The position numbers and the translations under genes are program-made. Under the pieces are notes generated by a model. The model made no database searches and had not been told where the DNA came from. It worked only from the letters and a program-made list of their open reading frames with translations. From NCBI GenBank assembly GCA_015056005.1, contig SVHB01000023.1, forward strand, positions 1 through 35,976: a stretch of 35,976 bases of DNA, written 5' to 3'. This document shows positions 8,747 through 16,995 of this stretch, in pieces. The stretch's first letter is position 1; the number at the start of each line of letters is the position of its first letter. The stretch comes from Clostridiales bacterium (GTDB taxonomy: Bacteria > Bacillota > Clostridia > Christensenellales > UBA1750).

Positions 8747-9634
8747 TCAGCTTTCCTTTGGCTCGGAAATTTTCGGTTTTGCGGGAAGAGTTCCCGTAAA
8801 GCAGGTGCGTTTTTCATCGGAATGAATGGATATTTTGCCGCCTGCGGTTTCCATTATCCTCTTTACGATATTGAGCCCAAGCCCCTGACCTGTCGATTTG
8901 GTAGTAAAACCGAGATTGAAAATATGATCGATATTCGCTTTGTCTATCATGGGACCGTTGTTGGATATGGAAAAACCCAGAGAATTGATGTCCTCAAAAA
9001 GCTCGATATCGATCTTTGCATCGCTTTTACCCTCGAGCGCGTCCATTGCGTTGTCGATTATATTTCCAAGGACCCTGCACATCTCCCATTCTTCAACGGG
9101 AAGGGCGCTCCAGAGCGCGTTCACCTTCAGATCGACCTTTATGTTCCTGTTGATGCAGTCGGAGAGCTTTGCCTGCAAAAGCGCGTTTACGGCGGTGAGC
9201 GATGTACGGGTGGTGAGCGAACGCGAGCGCATGTTGCCGTGCAGCTTTTCGATGTACTTTATAGCCGAGTCGCTCTCTTCCATTTCAACAAGGCTGTAGA
9301 TTACCTGAAGATGGTTCATGAAATCGTGCCTTTGTGTGCGCAGACGGTCGTTGAGCGTTTCTACCTGCGAAATGCTGTCTTTGAGCATGGAGTTCTGGGA
9401 ATTGACCCAGCTCCATTGGCGCAGATTGCGTATTGCAATGATGTTGTTTATCATAAGCAGCGCGCTGCCCGCTATCAGCGCTGCCTTAACATATGGTGCT
9501 GAGCCGTCAAAGACATCAAAAAGGACGAGGAGCATCAGCGCAAACAGCACAAAGATCTCAAGAGCGTTGAGTATGGAAGCGGTAAACACGGCCTTTGCAA
9601 CATTGACCGCACCGAATTTTCTTTTGTGACCCAT
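8747..9634 (-). CDS. Sensor histidine kinase, Spo0B/HPK5-like, orphan
   Basis: Two-component sensor of 295 aa from the ATG at 9634 (MGHKRKF), chosen over the ORF-track start because AAGGAGG lies 9 bases upstream. Two membrane segments (about 14-40 and 48-68) with a very short extracytoplasmic loop are followed by a linker helix. The phosphoacceptor motif RHDFMNHLQ has His103 as the probable phosphorylated residue. This Spo0B-like helix type occurs in CitA/DcuS and AgrC-like kinases. The ATPase domain shows an N-box (NIIDNAMDAL, near 191) and a G-box (GQGLGLNIVKRI, near 249). No response regulator is adjacent and there is no sizeable sensory domain, so the signal is unknown. It diverges from the lipoprotein gene at 9801. 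Confidence 0.88.
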   Translation of the reverse strand: MGHKRKFGAVNVAKAVFTASILNALEIFVLFALMLLVLFDVFDGSAPYVKAALIAGSALLMINNIIAIRNLRQWSWVNSQNSMLKDSISQVETLNDRLRTQRHDFMNHLQVIYSLVEMEESDSAIKYIEKLHGNMRSRSLTTRTSLTAVNALLQAKLSDCINRNIKVDLKVNALWSALPVEEWEMCRVLGNIIDNAMDALEGKSDAKIDIELFEDINSLGFSISNNGPMIDKANIDHIFNLGFTTKSTGQGLGLNIVKRIMETAGGKISIHSDEKRTCFTGTLPAKPKISEPKES

Positions 9635-9665
9635 GTGATCCCTCCTCCTTTTTTCGTACACAAAT

Positions 9666-9694
9666 ATTTTACAATATACGAAGCCTAAATGCAA
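9666..9694 (-). promoter_or_regulatory. Predicted promoter of the sensor kinase
   Basis: On the minus strand TTGCAT and TAAAAT are separated by 17 bases, with the -10 about 32 bases upstream of the chosen start codon. Confidence 0.6.
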
Positions 9695-9730
9695 TTAAAG
9701 AGTGGTTAAAATCGTTTATTAAAAAAACAT

Positions 9731-9758
9731 TTGTTACATGTGATTTATGTGATATAAT
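9731..9758 (+). promoter_or_regulatory. Predicted promoter of the 9801 lipoprotein
   Basis: TTGTTA and a perfect TATAAT are separated by 16 bases, and TG one base ahead gives an extended -10. It is back-to-back with the kinase promoter, so the two genes share a divergent control region of about 165 bases. Confidence 0.65.
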
Positions 9759-9800
9759 GTACATAACGGTGGGCTTTATGCCCTGAAGGATGTGTTGTAA

Positions 9801-11132
9801 ATGTTTGGTGCAGCAAAAAAGTTTACTGCTGTTATAATAAGTCTTTGCATGCTCGCGGCCTGTTCCGCTCAGGCTCCCTCGATCGGCGAAAATGCGGCTC
9901 AGGAGATCATAACCGCGATCATTCCCGAGACGACCCCCGCGCCTTCGTCCTTGCCGGATGAATTAAAGGGCGATGCTGCAGGACAGGAGGTTTTGTCTTC
10001 TGCGCTCGATCTTGCCTCTGCAAGGCCTATGCTCAATGCTCTGGCTCAGGCGGTGATAAGGGCAGGGGAGGGCTTTGAAGAACAATGCTCCCAAGGACTT
10101 TTTACCAATTATATATATACACTGCTCAGGAGCGGCTGCATAGATGAAAACAACTCTCTGGCATCGGTCGACGAAAGCGGCCTTGTATATACCTTTGACG
10201 AGCAGGGTCTCATGCAGATATATGCAAAAATGATAAACACAGGCACCTATCCCGGCGTATGCGAAGGCATTGACGGAGTCAGGAAAGACGGTTCGGGAGC
10301 GGTTTTCACCCTTGCTCCCGGGGAAGCAGGGCAGTCCATGCTGATAAACGGCGTGACCGATCTTGGCGAGGGCAGATATTCGCTTTTCGTGACTCTCTGG
10401 GACGATGACGCGCAGGAAGGGGAAAGCAGCGACAAGGGCGATTACAGGGTGGAACTCAAAGCGCAGAGCGACGCGATATTCGGCTATGCCGTAAATGCGA
10501 TTGTAAGCTCCGAGCCAACGGTTGCAGCGACCTCGTCTCCCTCGGTCGTCAGCACCGCAAGGGCAAGGCTCGATGTTTTCTTCGGCTACGATTCGGTTGA
10601 AATGCTCGATGAGCTTTCTCCCATAATGGCTGCCGTCGTATCGGCTGTGGATGAAAACGAAGGCGTGTTCACAGTTTCTCCTTCGTCCCCGGTTGTATGG
10701 CGCGCGATGCAGCTCATGGTCAATACTTTGGGCTCAAGGCTTCCCGGCGTCAGTGTAAAGGACGGAAAAGCTTCCATATTATATGACGATATGCTGCTGA
10801 TGTATATGGACGTCTTCTATAATCCGGGGCTGGGCGTGCCCGATATTCCGGAGGAAATGGAAGACGATATCTCATACAGTGACGGGTTGTATACTTTTGT
10901 TATCGATTACAATGATACAGTAAAAACTCAGCTGGTTTCATACGAGGTATCTCAGGGCGTATCGTATTTTACAATGAACGACGATGGCGGGTTTGATCTG
11001 ACTAGCTTCAATGCCGACGCTCCCAGCGCCCTTTTCAAATACAAAACATCAGAGGGAACGGAGTATGTCGTAAGCCTCTGCCAGAGCGCAAGCTCCAATT
11101 ACGGCATCGGGATATTCGATGTGAAACAGTAA
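9801..11132 (+). CDS. Lipoprotein of unknown function, probably duplicated domain
   Basis: 443 aa. A signal peptide with lipobox LAAC makes Cys21 the likely lipidated residue, so it is anchored outside the membrane. A Thr/Pro/Ser-rich linker (about 42-57) leads to a first domain to about residue 232. A second Ser/Thr-rich linker (ATSSPSVVSTA) leads to a second domain to the end. The halves share a similar layout: a short helix, a YTFDEQGL- or LYDDMLL-like segment, a long beta-rich part, and a closing GYAVNAI or NYGIGIF strand, which suggests an old duplication. I do not recognise the family. AAGGA lies 11 bases ahead of the ATG. It is monocistronic, with its own promoter and terminator. Confidence 0.8.
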   Translation: MFGAAKKFTAVIISLCMLAACSAQAPSIGENAAQEIITAIIPETTPAPSSLPDELKGDAAGQEVLSSALDLASARPMLNALAQAVIRAGEGFEEQCSQGLFTNYIYTLLRSGCIDENNSLASVDESGLVYTFDEQGLMQIYAKMINTGTYPGVCEGIDGVRKDGSGAVFTLAPGEAGQSMLINGVTDLGEGRYSLFVTLWDDDAQEGESSDKGDYRVELKAQSDAIFGYAVNAIVSSEPTVAATSSPSVVSTARARLDVFFGYDSVEMLDELSPIMAAVVSAVDENEGVFTVSPSSPVVWRAMQLMVNTLGSRLPGVSVKDGKASILYDDMLLMYMDVFYNPGLGVPDIPEEMEDDISYSDGLYTFVIDYNDTVKTQLVSYEVSQGVSYFTMNDDGGFDLTSFNADAPSALFKYKTSEGTEYVVSLCQSASSNYGIGIFDVKQ

Positions 11133-11140
11133 AATCTTTA

Positions 11141-11173
11141 AGCAGACCGCAATATGGTCTGCTTTCTTTTTTT
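11141..11173 (+). terminator. Rho-independent terminator after the lipoprotein
   Basis: An 8-bp stem AGCAGACC/GGTCTGCT with a 7-base loop, followed by TTCTTTTTTT, starts 9 bases past the stop codon. Confidence 0.85.
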
Positions 11174-11455
11174 GCGAAAAACGAAATTTGACGGATTGAA
11201 ACTTGCAAAAATTCATTTTTAAGTTTTTGGCATTTTTGAAACGATAGTGTTACAGAAATGTGAAGTACGAAAAAGTTTGTGATTTTCTTGTCTATTTTTT
11301 TTAGATTTTGGAAAAAAAGCCAATAAATAAGCGATAATAAATACCCAAACCTGCCAAAAATGAATTGACAAAAAGCCTTGTGTATTTTATAATAAATCAA
11401 GTCGGCATATCTGGCTTATGCTGTATGCTGAAATTATTTTAGGAGGAGCTTTCAC
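11174..11455 (+). promoter_or_regulatory. AT-rich upstream region of the transporter operon
   Basis: Very AT-rich with no gene. Short A- and T-tracts recur about every 8-10 bases near 11206-11240, which may bend the DNA or act as UP-like elements ahead of the strong promoter at 11365. The leader between the predicted transcription start and the ATG is about 55 bases and ends in AGGAGG. The minus-strand ORF listed across this region (11035-11400) overlaps the lipoprotein gene and lacks support. Confidence 0.5.
11365..11393 (+). promoter_or_regulatory. Perfect consensus sigma-A promoter of the transporter operon
   Basis: TTGACA, exactly 17 bases, TATAAT: every consensus base is matched. It predicts very strong constitutive transcription of the binding-protein gene unless repressed. 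Confidence 0.85.
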
Positions 11456-13741
11456 ATGAAGAAGATTCTTGCTATGCTTCTTGTTGCCACCATGATCTTT
11501 GCTATGGTCGGCTGCAGCAGCAATGAGCAGACTACTTCCGGTTCCACCGATACCACCGCTCAGGCAACTCCCGCTCCCGTGGAGTCCACCGAGCCCGAAG
11601 TATCCGAAGAGCCCGAAGAAACTGAAGAGACTGAAGAACCCGAAGAAGAAGTCTTCCAGACCCTGGCCGGTTTTGAATACGGCGTTGATTACATTTCCCT
11701 GTACGAGCAGTTCGGCAAGGAAGTAACCATCGATATGGTCGTTGAAGACATGACCACCGGTCTTGCATACGTTGAGATCGACGGCGAAGAGTATGAACTT
11801 GGTCTGGACTTCCTGACCATGGCTATGGTTTACAACACCGAGCCCGCCGGCGACTATGCTACCGCTGATGATGTCTACGCTGCATGGTGGAGACTTTACA
11901 TCCAGCGTTGGAACTATCTGCTTCCCGAAGTACCCCTGTACTCCAACGAGTACTATGATCTGTACAACTCTCAGATCAAGGGCGTTCAGGAATTCCCCAC
12001 CAACCCCTTCTGGTCTCCCTCCAGCGCTCTGATCGATTGGACCTCCGAGAAGGAAGACAATTCCATCATTATCGGTAACACCACCGACCTGTCCGGTAAG
12101 TTCCGTTACTCCAACTTTGGTGCTTCCAGCGCAAACGCTGCTGATGCTGATGTCTCTACTCTGACCACCGGCCTGCAGACTGTTGTCAACACCAAGGAAG
12201 GCGGCTACGTATGGAATGACACCGTTGTTAAGGAGCACAGCGAAACCGTAAATGAAGATGGTTCCAAGACCTTCACCATCACCATTTATGATGACCTGCT
12301 CTTCTCCGACGGTTCTCCCGTTCTGGCCAAGCACTATGTTGCTCGTCCCATCGTTTTCTCCACTCCCGTAGCTACCGAAGCAGCTGCAAGAGACCACAAG
12401 GGCACCATGAACTTTGTTGGTTACGAAGCATTTGCTAAGTACGACGGCACTGAGGCTTCCCTCGCTGACGGCGCTACCAAGGAAATCTCCGGCGTACGTC
12501 TCATCGACGATTACACCTTCTCCCTGACCGTTGATGCTCAGTATCTCCCCTACTTCTACGATATCACTTACGCTTCCCTCTCTCCCCAGTGGATCCCCAT
12601 GTGGATGGGCGAGTGCGACGTTGCTGACGATGGCAACGGTGTTTATATCACCGGTGACTTCTATGCTAAGGAAGGCGACAGCTACACTCTGGCTGCTCAT
12701 ATCGCAGAATCCGCACGCAACACTGATACCACCTATCCCTACAGCGGCCCCTACATGGTAGTTTCTTACGATCCTGCCGACAAGTCTGCTGTTATGGAAG
12801 CTAACCCCAACTTCAAGGGCAACTACGAAGGCGTTAAGCCCGCCATCGCTAAGGTTGTTTATAAGAAGATCGTTTCCAAGACTCAGCTCGAAGACCTCAA
12901 GGCAGGCGGCCTTGACGTTATCGCTGGTATCACCGGCGGCGACGAGACCAACGAAGCTCTGGCTCTGGCCGATTCTTCCGACGGCAAGTTCGTATATTCT
13001 CACTACAGCCGCGCTGGCTATGGTAAGCTCGGTTTCCGTGCTGACTATGGTCCCGTCCAGTTCACCGAAGTACGTCAGGCTATCGCATACTGCATGGACC
13101 GCGCTAAGTTCGCTAAGGACTTCACCGGCGGTTACGGCGGCGTTGTTGACGGCCCCTACTACACCGGCGCTTGGATGTACAAGGCAGCTGTTGAGCAGGG
13201 CATGCTCCTGAACGCTTATGCAACTTCTGTTGACTCCGCTATCGCTACCCTCGAAGAGGGCGGCTGGATCTACGACAAGGACGGCAACGAGTACGTTGAA
13301 GGCGTCCGTTATAAGAAGATCCCCGGCGAGTACGCTTCTGAGAACGACATCAACTACAAGTCCAAGGACGGCGCATACGTAACCACTAAGGTCGGCGACG
13401 ATTATTACATGCCTCTGGCTCTTAACTGGTACGGCACCACCGACAACCCCTTCACTGATCAGCTGCTCACCGGCTTCATGACCAATGACAACATGATCAA
13501 TGCTGGTTTCGTCGTACAGAACACCATCGGTGAGTTCAACCCCATGCTGGACGAACTGTATCAGGATACCGTTTACGGTTACTATTCCGGTTCTCCCATG
13601 TACAGCGTATTCAACTTTGCAACTTCCTTCGGAACTGCAGTTTATGACTACTCTTACAACATGACCATCGATCCTTCCATGTACGAGAACTACTCTTCTT
13701 ACTACATCAAGGACTTTGCTGACGCTTACTGGCTCAAGTAA
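11456..13741 (+). CDS. Peptide-type ABC transporter substrate-binding lipoprotein
   Basis: Extracellular solute-binding protein of the OppA/DppA class (SBP family 5), anchored by a lipidated Cys20 (lipobox MVGC) after a clear signal peptide. An acidic Glu/Pro/Thr tether (about 41-67) follows. The mature domain has family hallmarks: the expected segment for entry into the pocket (TITIYDDLLFSDGSPVLAKHY), NPNFKGNYEGVKPAIAKVVYK, and the VRQAIAYCMDR helix. At 761 aa it is longer than the common 530-600 aa, with extra sequence after the tether (about 68-200). Codon use is strongly biased toward TTC, AAC, TAC and GGC, unlike flanking genes, which fits high expression. AGGAGG lies 9 bases upstream. 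It heads the operon; the substrate is unknown. Confidence 0.93.
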   Translation: MKKILAMLLVATMIFAMVGCSSNEQTTSGSTDTTAQATPAPVESTEPEVSEEPEETEETEEPEEEVFQTLAGFEYGVDYISLYEQFGKEVTIDMVVEDMTTGLAYVEIDGEEYELGLDFLTMAMVYNTEPAGDYATADDVYAAWWRLYIQRWNYLLPEVPLYSNEYYDLYNSQIKGVQEFPTNPFWSPSSALIDWTSEKEDNSIIIGNTTDLSGKFRYSNFGASSANAADADVSTLTTGLQTVVNTKEGGYVWNDTVVKEHSETVNEDGSKTFTITIYDDLLFSDGSPVLAKHYVARPIVFSTPVATEAAARDHKGTMNFVGYEAFAKYDGTEASLADGATKEISGVRLIDDYTFSLTVDAQYLPYFYDITYASLSPQWIPMWMGECDVADDGNGVYITGDFYAKEGDSYTLAAHIAESARNTDTTYPYSGPYMVVSYDPADKSAVMEANPNFKGNYEGVKPAIAKVVYKKIVSKTQLEDLKAGGLDVIAGITGGDETNEALALADSSDGKFVYSHYSRAGYGKLGFRADYGPVQFTEVRQAIAYCMDRAKFAKDFTGGYGGVVDGPYYTGAWMYKAAVEQGMLLNAYATSVDSAIATLEEGGWIYDKDGNEYVEGVRYKKIPGEYASENDINYKSKDGAYVTTKVGDDYYMPLALNWYGTTDNPFTDQLLTGFMTNDNMINAGFVVQNTIGEFNPMLDELYQDTVYGYYSGSPMYSVFNFATSFGTAVYDYSYNMTIDPSMYENYSSYYIKDFADAYWLK

Positions 13742-13775
13742 TCCTAAAAGTAAGACTTGAAAAAGTAAACTTTCG

Positions 13776-13802
13776 GAACGGGGCTATTTTATAGCCCCGT
13801 TC
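13776..13802 (+). other. Intergenic hairpin without U-tract after the binding-protein gene
   Basis: GAACGGGGCTA and TAGCCCCGTTC form a perfect 11-bp stem with a 5-base loop, 34 bases past the stop. It is followed by TGTACAAATG rather than a T-run. This suits a 3' mRNA-stabilising or partial termination element that keeps binding-protein mRNA in excess over the membrane genes. Confidence 0.7.
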
Positions 13803-13950
13803 TGTACAAATGTTGCATTACGCAATATCGTATCATATCCGCAATTTCATTTCTTTTTTCAGACACAGACTTTGACTGTCAGACAGAATTTTTTTCTGCC
13901 ATAATATATATACTAAGCCGTCGTTTCGGCGATGAAACGAGGAATCTTTA

Positions 13951-14994
13951 ATGGGAAAATATGTACTTAAGAGAATTGGATACATGGTTGTAGTTCTGCT
14001 CATCCTGTCCTTTCTCATGTTCCTGATATATAACCTGGTTCCCGCAAACCGTGCATACACCGATGCAAGGGCTGAGGTTAACGCCCTTAAGAACAGTATC
14101 CCTGCAGATCAGCTGGATGCTCGTTTTGATGAACTTTATCTTGAATATCAGCGCCGCTATGGTACGGATACCGATAATAAGGTCATTCGTTATCTCAGGT
14201 GGGTAGGTGTATATCCTCTTTATGACGGCACCTATAACGGTCTGCTGCAGGGCAACTTCGGTTATTCCTATCAGTGGCGTGACGACGTTGTCAATATCGT
14301 TGGCGCACCGCTCAAAAACACCATCAAGATAAATATCTTTGCGACTATACTGGCACTGGGCATAACTATACCTCTTGGTATTACCTGCGCAGTTAAGAAG
14401 GGCAGCAAGGGCGACCAGATCATGCAGGTCGTAACCCTTATCGGTTATTCTTTGCCCACCTTCATTATTGCCATTATGTTTATATGGTTCTTCTGTTCTA
14501 CTCTCAACTGGCTGCCGCCTTCCGGCATGAAGACCCCGGGCAGCAACTTTGTAGGCTGGGAAAAATTCCTTGATGAAGCACATTATATGATCCTTCCTTT
14601 GATCACCATGACCTTCTGCTCTCTGGGTGGTATGACCAGATACGTCCGTGCTTCCATGATCGAAGCTATGTCTCTGGACTGCATCAAGACCGCAAGGGCA
14701 AAGGGTCTTCGTGAAAAGGTCGTTATCTATTCCCACGCATGGCGCAACGCTCTGATCCCGATCGTAACCTTGGTCGTCGGTTGGTTCCTGGGCATCTTCT
14801 CCGGTTCTTTGGTCATCGAGCAGATGTTCGCGCTCAACGGCATGGGCAACCTTATGATAACCTCTCTGCAGACTCAGGACTTTGACGTAATCATCCTCCT
14901 GCAGATGTTCTACGTTATCATTTCTCTCTTGGGCAACCTGATCATTGACCTTGTCTATGGTCTTGTCGATCCCAGAGTCAGAGTCAATAAGTAA
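13951..14994 (+). CDS. Peptide ABC transporter permease, DppB/OppB type
   Basis: Membrane-spanning subunit (347 aa) of the importer. An N-terminal membrane segment (MGKYVLKRIGYMVVVLLILSF) is typical of OppB. A longer-than-usual extracytoplasmic stretch precedes GLLQGNFGYSYQWRD. The cytoplasmic coupling loop is EAMSLDCIKTARAKGL followed by HAWRNALIP, the EAA motif that docks on the ATPases. GAGG lies 8 bases ahead of the ATG. It follows the hairpin by about 150 bases. A weak extra promoter just upstream (CATAAT near 13900) cannot be excluded. The partner permease starts 15 bases downstream. Confidence 0.94.
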   Translation: MGKYVLKRIGYMVVVLLILSFLMFLIYNLVPANRAYTDARAEVNALKNSIPADQLDARFDELYLEYQRRYGTDTDNKVIRYLRWVGVYPLYDGTYNGLLQGNFGYSYQWRDDVVNIVGAPLKNTIKINIFATILALGITIPLGITCAVKKGSKGDQIMQVVTLIGYSLPTFIIAIMFIWFFCSTLNWLPPSGMKTPGSNFVGWEKFLDEAHYMILPLITMTFCSLGGMTRYVRASMIEAMSLDCIKTARAKGLREKVVIYSHAWRNALIPIVTLVVGWFLGIFSGSLVIEQMFALNGMGNLMITSLQTQDFDVIILLQMFYVIISLLGNLIIDLVYGLVDPRVRVNK

Positions 14995-15009
14995 GAAGGA
15001 GGAACTACC

Positions 15010-16983
15010 ATGAGTAAAAAAGATAACAAAAAGAACGGTTTCCTCCGCACCGGCAACTGGCTGACCCGTATGTTTATGGGTGCAGATAAGCAGTATACCG
15101 ATGAAAAGCTCAAGGAAATGGAAGAAGCCAAGAACGCCGCTCAGGTAAGCGACGTTGAGGAGATCGTATCTCCCACCAGGCAGATCATCAACAATTTCTT
15201 CTCCAAGAAGCTTGCCGTTGGTGCTCTCATATTCCTCATTTCCATGTTCCTCTTTGTTCTCATCGGTCCCAAATTCATGCCTACCTATACCGATTCTTAT
15301 ACTGAGGTCACTCAGAAGAGCGTCGAACCCGGTCTGGACATGATGAGCGTTCCGAAGGAACTTGAAGGCGACATCAAGGACATCGACAGCTGGGGCTCTT
15401 TCTCCGTTGGTCTGTCCAACTCCGGTAAGGTCTATGTCTGGGGCGCTACCAAGCTCGGCACCACCAAGATCGACATAGCTGATATCCCCGAGGACGTGCA
15501 GAACGCCAAGATCGAAATGATCGCAGCAGGTATTGACCATATCATCGCTATCGATGAAAACGGCAAGATCCACGGCTGGGGCTATAACCGTTTCGGTCAG
15601 TACAGCGTAGATCAGGAAATACTTGACAACCCCAACATCGCTGCAATGCCTGAAGAGATCAGGGACGGCATTGATGTTTCCAAGATCAAGAAGCTCACTG
15701 CAGGCTATCAGTGCACCGCTATCCTTATGGAAGACGGTACCCTGTATGTCTGGGGCAACAAGCTTGCATATGCCAATATCGATAAGTTCCTTGTAGATAC
15801 CAAGTTTAAGGACATCGATTTCACTCTTAACTATGTTGTAGGTATTCCCGAGCGTGCAAACGGTGTTTATACCGGTCAGCGCGGTCTGTATGATCAGGTT
15901 AAGAAAAACGTTACCGGCGAAACCAAGGATATCGGTAAGTTCCTTGGCAAGCGCAAGATTGAAGAGATCGAAACCACCAACTCCAACATTTGCCTGAGAC
16001 TCGATGACAACTCAATTTGCTTCATCGGTGACTTCTCTCAGAACGATAAGCCCGCTCCTACCCTTCCCGAAGGCGAGTACTTCGTTGATATCGGTTCCGG
16101 TACTTACCATTATGCCGGTATTACCAACAAGGGCAATGTATATTCCTGGGGCGGCAATACCTTTGGTCAGTCTAACGAGCCCAAGGATGCCTCCGGTGCC
16201 TCCAAGCTGTTCGTCGGCGCTTTCCAGAACTATACTGTAGATGCCAACAATAAGCTCGTCTCCAGATGGGGCCTCAAGGGCTACCTCTTTGGAACCGATA
16301 CCTACGGCGCTGACGTATTCAAGCGTATCGTAAACGGCGGTAAGATGACCATGACCATCGGTGCTGTTGCGGTTATCATCTCCTCCATTATCGGTATTAT
16401 GGTCGGCTGTATCGCAGGTTACTTCGGCGGCAAGGTCGATATCCTGCTCATGCGTATAACCGAAATCGTTTCCGCTATCCCGTTCATCCCCTTCGCAATG
16501 ATACTTTCCGCTATCATGGCGCAGATGACGCTGAGCGAAAACATGAGAATATTCATAATAATGTGCATACTTGGTGTTCTTTCCTGGACCGGTATCGCTC
16601 GTCTTGTCCGTGGTCAGGTTCTTGTTGCCCGTGAAAACGAGTACGTTCTGGCTGCACAGGCAATGGGCGTTAAGGAATCCAAGATCGCATTCAAGCACAT
16701 TCTGCCCAACATTATCTCCGTTATCATGGTCAACCTGACCCTTAACTTCGCCAGCTGCATGCTGACCGAATCCTCTCTGTCCTACCTCGGATTCGGTGTT
16801 GCATATCCCAAGCCCACTTGGGGCAACATGCTCAACGGTGCAAACAACGCTACCGTTATCGGCAACTACTGGTGGCAGTGGGTGTTCACCGCTCTGTTCC
16901 TTGCTCTGACCACCATCTGCATCAACATCCTTGGCGATGCGCTGCGCGACGTTATGGATCCGAAGTCCAATATTGAAAAGTAA
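15010..16983 (+). CDS. Peptide ABC permease (DppC/OppC type) with inserted RCC1-like repeat domain
   Basis: 657 aa against about 280-320 for the family. Order: a cytoplasmic charged N-terminus (1-66), TM1 (about 67-88), a roughly 300-residue insertion (115-422), then the normal OppC core starting at LFGTDTYGADVFKRIVNGGK, with five further membrane segments and the EAA loop LAAQAMGVKESKIAFKHILPN. The insertion is built of RCC1-type repeats with the alternation seen in GLSNSGKVYVWG (134-145), AIDENGKIHGWG (180-191), ILMEDGTLYVWG (238-249) and GITNKGNVYSWG (370-381). Weaker copies lie near 267-290, 316-342 and 399-421, seven in all. Topology places it outside the cell. Codon use matches the rest of the operon, so it is not a recent join. 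AAGGAGG sits ahead of the ATG. Confidence 0.92.
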   Translation: MSKKDNKKNGFLRTGNWLTRMFMGADKQYTDEKLKEMEEAKNAAQVSDVEEIVSPTRQIINNFFSKKLAVGALIFLISMFLFVLIGPKFMPTYTDSYTEVTQKSVEPGLDMMSVPKELEGDIKDIDSWGSFSVGLSNSGKVYVWGATKLGTTKIDIADIPEDVQNAKIEMIAAGIDHIIAIDENGKIHGWGYNRFGQYSVDQEILDNPNIAAMPEEIRDGIDVSKIKKLTAGYQCTAILMEDGTLYVWGNKLAYANIDKFLVDTKFKDIDFTLNYVVGIPERANGVYTGQRGLYDQVKKNVTGETKDIGKFLGKRKIEEIETTNSNICLRLDDNSICFIGDFSQNDKPAPTLPEGEYFVDIGSGTYHYAGITNKGNVYSWGGNTFGQSNEPKDASGASKLFVGAFQNYTVDANNKLVSRWGLKGYLFGTDTYGADVFKRIVNGGKMTMTIGAVAVIISSIIGIMVGCIAGYFGGKVDILLMRITEIVSAIPFIPFAMILSAIMAQMTLSENMRIFIIMCILGVLSWTGIARLVRGQVLVARENEYVLAAQAMGVKESKIAFKHILPNIISVIMVNLTLNFASCMLTESSLSYLGFGVAYPKPTWGNMLNGANNATVIGNYWWQWVFTALFLALTTICINILGDALRDVMDPKSNIEK

Positions 16984-16995
16984 GGGGGGACCACT

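Noticed and set aside
11035-11400. 121-aa minus-strand ORF across the terminator and promoter region
   Set aside because: Low-complexity translation overlapping the lipoprotein end, the terminator and the consensus promoter; no ribosome site.
11387-13003. 538-aa minus-strand ORF
   Set aside because: Lies opposite the binding-protein gene, whose strong codon bias opens the antisense frame. It has no ribosome site or recognisable domain.
13948-15573. 541-aa minus-strand ORF
   Set aside because: Shadow of the two permease genes produced by biased codons; no domain is visible.
15010-16983. Possibility that the RCC1-bearing permease is two genes or an assembly join
   Set aside because: The frame is continuous, codon use is uniform, and the insertion ends exactly at the conserved GTDTYGADVF motif.
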